Positions 57,955 through 64,000 of a stretch of 64,000 bases of DNA are shown piece after piece. Under the pieces are notes generated by a model, which saw nothing but the letters and a program-made list of their open reading frames with translations, was not told where the DNA came from and did not search any database. Location: positions 369,154 through 433,153 of the forward strand of contig PGYB01000003.1 in NCBI GenBank assembly GCA_002839445.1, given 5' to 3'. The position numbers and the translations under genes are program-made. The stretch's first letter is position 1. The number at the start of each line of letters is the position of its first letter. This DNA is from Candidatus Riflebacteria bacterium HGW-Riflebacteria-1. Its GTDB lineage: Bacteria; Muiribacteriota; Ozemobacteria; Ozemobacterales; Ozemobacteraceae.

Positions 57955-58413
57955 TCAGTCCTCCAGGCAGTGGTAGAGAACGCGACTGGCTGAGACTTCG
58001 AAGTCGACGTCGAGACCGGGAAGGCCGAGGCTGCCGAAGATTCCCATGGCAATATCGCTGTCGCGCACGGCGAGACCGATTTTGAGGCCGCCGCCGGCAA
58101 CGTCCATGAGTGGGCTGTCGAAGGAGCGCAGAATGCCGTCGACGAGCTGCATGATGACGTGGCGGTTTTTCATGTTTACCGCGAGCAGTCCGCTGTTTTC
58201 GGCGGCGCCGAAGGTATTGCGCAGGATCTTGCTTTTGAGGTTGTCGCCGCTGCCTCCGGCTCTGGTGATCACGGCGCGCACGCCGTGGCCGGCGAGCATG
58301 GCCACGAGATCGTCGTCATAATCGTTGTCGATCGTGCTGCAGAGCATCGCTGCCTTGGTGAGGGAGACGGTTCCATCCTGGAATAGAACGTTTTCGATAT
58401 CAATCTGATTCAT
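57955..58413 (-). CDS. HutP-like protein heading the PTS/ABC operon
   Basis: 152 residues from ATG 58413; a TTG start five codons earlier is less likely. The C-terminal two thirds resembles HutP, the His-dependent antiterminator of Bacillus. A helix ILRNTFGAAENSGLLA is followed by NRHVIMQLVDGIL, then DVAGGGLKIGLAV and DIAMGIFGSLGLPGLD, ending RVLYH. Of the three His that bind Mg2+ in HutP, the equivalents of the first (H85) and third (H148) are present, while the second is Gln (Q89). A regulator of RNA folding or a metal/ligand sensor is a reasonable guess. This is a family-level call made by eye. Confidence 0.55.
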   Translation of the reverse strand: MNQIDIENVLFQDGTVSLTKAAMLCSTIDNDYDDDLVAMLAGHGVRAVITRAGGSGDNLKSKILRNTFGAAENSGLLAVNMKNRHVIMQLVDGILRSFDSPLMDVAGGGLKIGLAVRDSDIAMGIFGSLGLPGLDVDFEVSASRVLYHCLED

Positions 58414-58451
58414 GTACACCTGTTTCAAGAATAAACGGTTATCAGCAAAAT

Positions 58452-58480
58452 ATTATAGGTTTGCAGGCAGACAATGTCAA
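58452..58480 (-). promoter_or_regulatory. Perfect consensus sigma70 promoter of the PTS/ABC operon
   Basis: On the minus strand TTGACA (58480-58475) and TATAAT (58457-58452) are separated by exactly 17 bases. Both hexamers match consensus. The predicted start near 58445 leaves about 32 bases of leader before the HutP-like gene, so no long leader RNA is available for antitermination at that point. Confidence 0.85.
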
Positions 58481-59215
<735 letters not shown>

Positions 59216-60274
59216 ATGAAAAGTCGCAAACCATTTATCTGTACCGCCACCGCAATTTTGCTGTCAGTTGCCAGCAGCGGTTTTGCTCTCGACCTGAGCA
59301 GATTTCAGGGCTTTATGTCGAACCCGCGCCAGCAGGAGGCTAAGCCGGCGCCCAAGGTTCAGGACAGACAGGTGCCTGCATATTCAAGCGCTTACGCGAG
59401 CACCGAAGCTGACGCATACTATGTTACCAGCCAGCCCGGACAGTTTGTTCCGCTGGGTTCAGGCAATTCACAACGGGATGGTGAGCGTTACCTGCTGCCA
59501 CCGGAGACCCGTGTTCCTGGTGAGTTGCGGCCGCTTTTGACTGAGAGGCTGACTCCACGGCAGGGACTTGCTATGGCCGGCGGAACCGGCGCGACACTTA
59601 TTCCCTCGCCTGGTGTTCTCGAACCGGGAAAGACGGCGGTTGGCGTGCACATTCAGACTTTTCAGCTTTACAACATCAATAACGTGAAGTATACCGACCA
59701 GGACTATTTTGACACGAACGTCAGTGTTGCCTGGGGCGTCAGCGACGGCATGGAAGTTTCTTTCGACAAGCCGTTTTCGAATCAGGACCGCTTTGATATT
59801 GCTGAGCCGCTTTATCTGAACTTCAAGTATCAGGCGCCTGGCAATGTGACGCTGGGTGGCAGCTTTACCGGCGGCGAAGGTTATCATTCAGTCTGGGTCA
59901 GTGCCGGGGTGCCGGTTGCCTGGGTCGGGGTTGGCGCGAATTTTGGCGCTGACAATTTCAGGTTCAGCTACAACGGCTGGGAAGAGCTGAAAAAGGCGCG
60001 CTATGGCGGCTACAATTACACTTACGACAAGGGCGAAGGCTACGCCGACTCATTTTTCTTCATGATTGGCGGCGCGGTGCCGATTAACGATCATCTGCGC
60101 TTTCTCTATGATTTTAACGGCGACAAGTTCAGTCTCGGGTTCCGGTTCAACTACCAGAATTCGTTCTATCTGAACGCCGCTTATGTTTCTGATGGCGATT
60201 ACGAGAACCTTCCTGGTGCTATCGCGCATAAACAGAGCGACAACTTCATCTTCGGCGGCACTATTGCGTTCTAA
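59216..60274 (+). CDS. Secreted protein of unknown function, outer-membrane barrel-like
   Basis: 352 residues. A signal peptide ends near SSGFA|LDL. The first 130 mature residues are rich in Pro, Gln and Ser. The remainder has alternating hydrophobic/aromatic strands with Asn, Gly and Tyr turns, and the last residue is Phe (GGTIAF), a common end of outer-membrane barrels. The pattern is that of a 10-14-strand barrel but I do not recognise a family. It stands alone between repeat regions. Confidence 0.65.
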   Translation: MKSRKPFICTATAILLSVASSGFALDLSRFQGFMSNPRQQEAKPAPKVQDRQVPAYSSAYASTEADAYYVTSQPGQFVPLGSGNSQRDGERYLLPPETRVPGELRPLLTERLTPRQGLAMAGGTGATLIPSPGVLEPGKTAVGVHIQTFQLYNINNVKYTDQDYFDTNVSVAWGVSDGMEVSFDKPFSNQDRFDIAEPLYLNFKYQAPGNVTLGGSFTGGEGYHSVWVSAGVPVAWVGVGANFGADNFRFSYNGWEELKKARYGGYNYTYDKGEGYADSFFFMIGGAVPINDHLRFLYDFNGDKFSLGFRFNYQNSFYLNAAYVSDGDYENLPGAIAHKQSDNFIFGGTIAF

Positions 60275-60687
60275 GGAAGAAAGAGCATCCACAGTCGCCC
60301 ACAGGATGTGGGTGATACTTGGGGCATCAGGAATTGGCTGCTCTTATTGGCTTCAGCCATTAGAGCAGCCTATCCCGCAGGGCTCCCCGGGGCGAAGCGC
60401 CCGGGTGATTCCGCCGATTACACAGATACGGTGCAGGTTTAAGCAGGCCCGACGAAGAGAATTTTCGCACTAAGCCACTAAGCCACTAAGCCACTAAGCC
60501 GCAAATGAAGAATAATACTTTATTTGCTACAGCACAGTGCTGATTTTTTATGTCTGCCTGCTACGACCAGATATGCAGCAACTTAACCTCAATCGAACTT
60601 TGCGCCCTCGCCACAGGTGCAGGCTTTCTTAACTTTCTGCAGTTCTTCTTCGTGTCTCTGCGTCTTTGTGCGAGGCCTCTTCTGACT
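60275..60687. repeat. Repeat-rich intergenic region
   Basis: It contains a long version (60295-60407) of the double-hairpin element, an 8-bp tandem repeat CACTAAGC four times at 60468-60499, and a CTCTGCGTCTTTGTGCGAGG copy near 60655-60682. No gene was found. The element at 60295 includes a hairpin with GGCTGCTCT/AGAGCAGCC arms. Confidence 0.7.
60295..60407. repeat. 113-bp long form of the double-hairpin element
   Basis: It shares the TCGCCCACAGG start and GCGCCCGGGTG end with the 55-bp copies at 48339 and 48556, and sits at the same junction, CCACAG|ATT. Its middle is about 58 bases longer and contains an additional hairpin. Confidence 0.75.
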
Positions 60688-60822
60688 TCAGCCGAAGCGT
60701 TGGCGGCGGCAGCGCAGGGTGCGCAGGTAAGCCTGTTTGAGCTGCTGGTAATCGCGGCTGCCGGGGTTAATCGAGCCAAAGTGAAAACATACTTCCCGGT
60801 CCGGGCAGTTGGTGCATTGCAT
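60688..60822 (-). CDS. Small Cys-containing protein, 44 residues
   Basis: ATG at 60822 has a strong AGGAG six bases upstream. The product starts MQCTNCPDREVCF, a CxxC plus CxxxxxC pattern, and ends in a basic segment with another Cys. This could be a small zinc- or iron-binding protein. The frame continues further upstream, but only from this Met is there a ribosome site. Not recognised. Confidence 0.5.
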   Translation of the reverse strand: MQCTNCPDREVCFHFGSINPGSRDYQQLKQAYLRTLRCRRQRFG

Positions 60823-60975
60823 ATCTTTCTCCTGTTGATCCGTTTGCTGCATGCAATATCTATCGGCACATTTTTTGTCTTCTCGTAATCGTAATCCTGC
60901 TCGATAAAAACACCCATGATTCGCAACATTTACCATGAAATCAGACATGTGGCATAATAAAAAAAGTAACAAATT

Positions 60976-61164
60976 ATGAAATTCAGCGAACCTGTGAGAT
61001 TGCTTGAAAAGAATGGATTCAAACTCCTGAAAGAAAAGTGGTCGATACGTTATTACTGCAAATCAGGCTACAAAAATCTTGTAAGAGTTGATTATCACGG
61101 AGCAAAAGAAATACCGAAAGGCACCTGCCTGGCCGTTCTAAAGGCGGCAGGTATAAAAGAGTAA
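60976..61164 (+). CDS. HicA-like protein lacking the catalytic His
   Basis: 62 residues. It resembles the HicA/YcfA fold (MKFSEPVRLLEKNGFKLLKEKWS at the start; VDYHGAKEIPKGTCLAVLKAAGI at the end). The position where HicA has the catalytic His in a G-S-H or T-N-H motif reads W-S-I-R (22-25). No HicB gene is adjacent. It is probably a relic or a diverged member that has lost nuclease activity. Confidence 0.6.
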   Translation: MKFSEPVRLLEKNGFKLLKEKWSIRYYCKSGYKNLVRVDYHGAKEIPKGTCLAVLKAAGIKE

Positions 61165-61197
61165 AAGGCGCCTGAATACAATCTGCGGATAGTCTTC

Positions 61198-61914
61198 TTA
61201 CTGCCCGGCCGGGATAGCTGAGAAAGCGGTTTCGAGGTCGGCGAGAAGGCTCTTGGTGCGGGTAAGCAGCATTGGCATGGCAGCGACCAGTTCCGGGGAA
61301 GTTGTCGAGAGCCAGCTGGTAATGCTGACATGCATTGAGCGCAGCTGATCGTAAAGGTTGCGGGCATCTTTCTGCCAGGCGGTGCCGGCGGCGGTAGACA
61401 TTGCGCCGGGCATGGCAAAATCGACGATGAGCTGGCCGTTGGTGAGGTGCAGATACCCGACCGCGGGAAACTGCAGACCATTGTCACGCGCAGCGAGATA
61501 GACGCGTTCATAGTTGAGGTGAATCAGGCGCAGCTGTTCCATGGTGTGGGCGGCGCTGGCCAGGCCGGTATCGATGGCGACCTCATCGGGCGGAGCGGTG
61601 ACGCTGAAACGGTCGTTGGCAGTCGACTGCCCTGGCGCGAGGCTGGCGGCGTTTTCCGGCACTGTTTCCGGCACTGTTTCCGGCACTGTCTCGAGGACTG
61701 CCGCCGGTTTTCTGGGTGGTGGCGTGCTGCGAAAAGAGGGTATAAAGCCGCGTTTCGCGGTGTCGCGGTATTTTTCCGGGATGCGTTCGAGGCTGTCGAC
61801 AACGATGGTCTGGCCAATGTCATCCTGATACGAATACAGCGTAAGTCCGGCAGCAGCAAGCCCGCCAGCAATAAGAACCATCACCAGACACAATGTCAGC
61901 CGCAAATCTCTCAT
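61198..61914 (-). CDS. Membrane-anchored protein of unknown function
   Basis: 238 residues. A single N-terminal hydrophobic segment (about 7-27) anchors or exports it. Residues about 75-90 contain a short ETVP repeat encoded by a 12-bp tandem DNA repeat at 61653-61688. The C-terminal 150 residues are mostly helical, with no recognised motif. It lies 13 bases downstream of kdsA on the same strand and may be co-transcribed. Confidence 0.6.
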   Translation of the reverse strand: MRDLRLTLCLVMVLIAGGLAAAGLTLYSYQDDIGQTIVVDSLERIPEKYRDTAKRGFIPSFRSTPPPRKPAAVLETVPETVPETVPENAASLAPGQSTANDRFSVTAPPDEVAIDTGLASAAHTMEQLRLIHLNYERVYLAARDNGLQFPAVGYLHLTNGQLIVDFAMPGAMSTAAGTAWQKDARNLYDQLRSMHVSITSWLSTTSPELVAAMPMLLTRTKSLLADLETAFSAIPAGQ

Positions 61915-61927
61915 CGCTGGTCCCCTG

Positions 61928-62758
61928 TTAAGGTGCTTTTCGGGCTTCGGTCAGGGCGTTTTTGAGGGCGGCCAGTTCGCGCAGCAGAGGCTTGAGGTCG
62001 TCGAGGGGCAGAATATTGTCGGCGTCAGAGGGCGATTTTTCGGGTTCGGGGTGAACTTCGATGAACAGGCCGTCGACATCGCCGGTGGCAATGGCTGCGC
62101 GCGCCAGTGTCGCGATGAATTCGCGCTGTCCGCCGGTTTTCGCGCCGCCTGAGCTGGGCAACTGCAGCGAGTGGGTGGCATCGTAAACCACACCGTCGCA
62201 GTATTCGCGCATGATCGGAAACCCGCGCATATCGACGACGAGATTGCCGTAGCCAAATGAGGCGCCGCGTTCGGTCAGCAGCACTTCACCAGAACCGGCA
62301 GTGTTGCGAACTTTTTCGGCAAGATGGCGGGTCGCCCAGGGCGAGAGAAACTGGCCTTTTTTGATATTAACAACGCGGCCGGTCATGGCGGCGGCTTCAG
62401 TCAGGTCGGTCTGGCGACAGAGAAACGCCGGGATCTGCAGAATATCGCAGACTCTGGCGACTTCGACACACTGCTGCGGCTCATGCACGTCTGACAGCAT
62501 CGGCATACCGGTCTTGGCCTTGATCGAGGCGAGAATTTCGAGACCGCGCTGCAGGCCGGGCCCGCGGTATGAGCTGCCGGCGGTGCGGTTAGCCTTGTCA
62601 AAGCTGGCCTTGAATATCGCCGGGATTTTGAGTTCTTCGGCGATAGCCTTAACGTTTTGCGCGATATACAGACAGATATCTTCAGACTCGATGACACAGG
62701 GGCCGGCAATAAGAAAGAACGGGGCTTCTGCAGCAAATTTTTTGACCGAAAAAGACAT
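61928..62758 (-). CDS. kdsA: 3-deoxy-8-phosphooctulonate synthase
   Basis: 276 residues. Conserved motifs are FKASFDKANRT, QIPAFLCRQTDL, KKGQFLSPW, LTERG and YDATHS. Residue C21 in IAGPCVIES corresponds to the metal-binding Cys of the metal-dependent class; the metal-independent E. coli enzyme has Asn there. It condenses PEP and arabinose-5-phosphate to Kdo-8-phosphate. GGAGG lies before the ATG, and an extended -10 promoter lies upstream. Confidence 0.95.
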   Translation of the reverse strand: MSFSVKKFAAEAPFFLIAGPCVIESEDICLYIAQNVKAIAEELKIPAIFKASFDKANRTAGSSYRGPGLQRGLEILASIKAKTGMPMLSDVHEPQQCVEVARVCDILQIPAFLCRQTDLTEAAAMTGRVVNIKKGQFLSPWATRHLAEKVRNTAGSGEVLLTERGASFGYGNLVVDMRGFPIMREYCDGVVYDATHSLQLPSSGGAKTGGQREFIATLARAAIATGDVDGLFIEVHPEPEKSPSDADNILPLDDLKPLLRELAALKNALTEARKAP

Positions 62759-62781
62759 CGACCGCCTCCAGTTTTTTTTGC

Positions 62782-62790
62782 ATTATACCA
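62782..62790 (-). promoter_or_regulatory. Extended -10 promoter of kdsA
   Basis: On the minus strand TGG precedes TATAAT (62787-62782), 24 bases upstream of the kdsA ATG. No good -35 was seen. Confidence 0.5.
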
Positions 62791-62821
62791 CAGTCCGCAA
62801 GAAACTCACCTGGCTGCCGCC

Positions 62822-62989
62822 ATGTTTACAGATGCAAAACAGCTTGAAGAATCGATCAGACAGCAAAATGGGTCATTAACTGCAATCGAATTAAAGATCG
62901 AAATGTTCAGAAGACTTTACGCCTGCGACTTCTCTGAGCGCGAACTATCGGCCATAATCGCCCACCTCATCAGCCACCTCAAAGACTGA
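62822..62989 (+). CDS. Small ORF, 55 residues, unknown
   Basis: Starts at ATG 62822. The product is charged and helical (TDAKQLEESIRQQNG at the N-terminus, ELSAIIAHLISHLKD at the C-terminus). No ribosome site is seen. It could be a small protein or a remnant of a larger gene, for example an Rpn-type transposase tail. Confidence 0.35.
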   Translation: MFTDAKQLEESIRQQNGSLTAIELKIEMFRRLYACDFSERELSAIIAHLISHLKD

Positions 62990-63112
62990 CTCACGGCACC
63001 AGAAAAATCGCCTGATAAAAGAGAACCCAGATTTCCAGCATTCTTTTTGCCAGCCAGATAAGTATGGTGTCCCTCGAACTTCCCGCGGCAGATTATGCCT
63101 TTAGACGCCTTA

Positions 63113-63141
63113 TTGTCAGGACAGGGGCTTTGCGGTATACT
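63113..63141 (+). promoter_or_regulatory. Sigma70-type promoter, possibly for a leaderless transcript
   Basis: TTGTCA (63113-63118) and TATACT (63136-63141) are 17 bases apart. The expected transcription start, 6-8 bases after the -10, coincides with the ATG at 63148. Confidence 0.6.
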
Positions 63142-63147
63142 GGTTTT

Positions 63148-63267
63148 ATGTCAGATTTTGAACATACCAGAAGCATGATCGTCCGCTCCCGGGTAATTGC
63201 CAAAGGGCTGGCTATTCGCGACGTTCAGCGGCTTGACAAGACTTACAGAGGCAATAAAAGATCATGA
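63148..63267 (+). CDS. Small ORF, 39 residues, upstream of an Rpn-family nuclease
   Basis: Starts at ATG 63148 and overlaps the next gene by 4 bp (ATGA). The product is basic (FEHTRSMIVRSRVIAKGLAIRDVQRLDKTYRG). No ribosome site is needed if the transcript is leaderless. Overlap with the nuclease gene supports coupling, but no family is recognised. Confidence 0.45.
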   Translation: MSDFEHTRSMIVRSRVIAKGLAIRDVQRLDKTYRGNKRS

Positions 63268-64000
63268 ATATCGTTGATAATTCAGAAGTTAAATATTTCG
63301 GGCTGACTAATGACCTGCTGTTTAAGATTGTATTTGGCAGCAAAGGCAATGAAAAGCTTCTGGCTTTGATGCTGAATGCCCTGCTCAGTCTTAAGGGCAG
63401 TCAGCAGATCGAAGAGCTTGAAATTCTCAACCCGATAAATCTTCCTGAGTGGAAAAACGGCAAACAGTCTGTAATTGACGTTAAGGCCCGTGACATCAGC
63501 GGTGAAGTCTATTGCGTCGAAATTCAGGTTAAAGCCCATGCTGAGATCTTAAAGCGAGTATTGTTCTATTCTGCAGCAAGTTATACCAGACAAATCGTCC
63601 GTGGCACAAAATATGCTGATCTTAATAAAACTGTCTGTCTATGGATAATGTGTGAAACGACCCTGTCTGAGCCAGAGATTTATAATAAATATCTGATCAA
63701 GCACGATAAAAATAACAATATCCTCACCGACCTTATGGAATACCACTTTGTTGAGTTGTCAAAATTTGACAAGAGCAAGCCTGCTGAGTTGCAAAACCGA
63801 TTTGAAAAATGGCTTCATATTTTAAAATTCGGCGATTATTACCGCAGCGATTCTGAGTTGCCAGGCGAGCTCAAAAAAGAAAAAGGAATATGCGAGGTAA
63901 TAAAGCAAATGAGCACAGCCAACACTGACGAGCATATGAGATACGAGCTTCTCGCCAGAGAAATGTTTTTAAGCGACCTGGCCACCGACCTCGACGCTGC
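63264..64000 (+). CDS. Rpn-family (PD-(D/E)XK nuclease-type) protein, partial
   Basis: The frame from ATG 63264 is open to the right edge (245 codons, truncated by the window). The start NDLLFKIVFGSKGNEKLLALMLNALL and the nuclease core VIDVKARDISGEVYCVEIQVK match the Rpn/PDDEXK family transposase-like proteins, which promote RecA-independent recombination in E. coli. Catalytic-type Asp and ExQ are present. Confidence 0.82.
   Translation, partial: MNIVDNSEVKYFGLTNDLLFKIVFGSKGNEKLLALMLNALLSLKGSQQIEELEILNPINLPEWKNGKQSVIDVKARDISGEVYCVEIQVKAHAEILKRVLFYSAASYTRQIVRGTKYADLNKTVCLWIMCETTLSEPEIYNKYLIKHDKNNNILTDLMEYHFVELSKFDKSKPAELQNRFEKWLHILKFGDYYRSDSELPGELKKEKGICEVIKQMSTANTDEHMRYELLAREMFLSDLATDLDA

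Noticed and set aside
63264..64000. Complete insertion sequence at the right edge
   Set aside because: The Rpn-family gene is transposase-like by name only; no terminal inverted repeats or target duplication are visible and the gene is cut by the window edge.

Overview
The window is about 64 kb of gene-dense, roughly 50-55 % GC bacterial chromosome. The organism looks Gram-negative (diderm). It carries genes for Kdo and ADP-heptose synthesis (kdsA, kdsB, a heptose kinase and a heptose isomerase/cytidylyltransferase fusion), a Wza-type polysaccharide export protein with several SLBB domains, lipoproteins with lipoboxes, and a secreted barrel-like protein ending in Phe. Several gene orders resemble Firmicutes instead (rimP-nusA-infB-ylxP-rbfA-nrnA-truB-ribF; rnhB-ylqG-ylqH). 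That mix suggests a deep-branching or candidate-phylum Gram-negative bacterium, perhaps of the Riflebacteria kind. I cannot name the taxon from sequence alone. No rRNA, tRNA, CRISPR array, prophage or complete insertion sequence was seen.

Layout. 1-6 kb: the tail of an unknown gene, a terminator, then two large paralogous membrane-bound SpoIIE/PP2C phosphatases tail to tail. 6-9 kb: a DUF368 (PopT-type) undecaprenyl-phosphate translocase and an orphan peptide-type ABC binding lipoprotein. 9.2-16.9 kb: the translation/ribosome-maturation operon rimP to ribF. 16.9-20.5 kb: polA with a downstream alpha/beta hydrolase. 20.9-31.6 kb: a glycogen-debranching enzyme, a full F-type ATP synthase operon (atpZ, atpI, B, E, F, H, A, G, D, C) and a GH13-like glycosidase. 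Subunit c has the residues expected of a Na+-binding ring. 31.7-39.3 kb: YjbQ, an ATP-cone/uridine-kinase-like protein, the SLBB export protein, rnhB with FliK-like, FlhB-like and YraN genes, and a hicAB toxin-antitoxin pair. 39.4-44.5 kb: a large radical SAM protein and several secreted or membrane proteins of unknown function. 44.9-50.6 kb: heptose/Kdo genes and pyrG. 51-58.5 kb: a leftward operon that interleaves a complete mannose-family PTS (IIA, IIB, IIC, IID, HPr, EI) with an ABC sugar-binding lipoprotein and an ABC ATPase but no ABC permease, headed by a HutP-like protein and a consensus promoter. 59-64 kb: a secreted barrel-like protein, small ORFs, kdsA and a partial Rpn-family nuclease.

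The intergenic DNA is unusually rich in short repeats: REP-like palindromes, a 161-bp tandem array with a 55-bp hairpin element inserted, a 40-bp tandem array upstream of pyrG, CCGCAGATT-type repeats, and two copies of an undescribed ~125-bp element. The features most worth checking are the hybrid PTS/ABC operon with its HutP-like leader gene, the GmhA-RfaE2 fusion, the predicted Na+-type c-ring, and the hairpin elements that appear to have been inserted into or deleted from repeat units.
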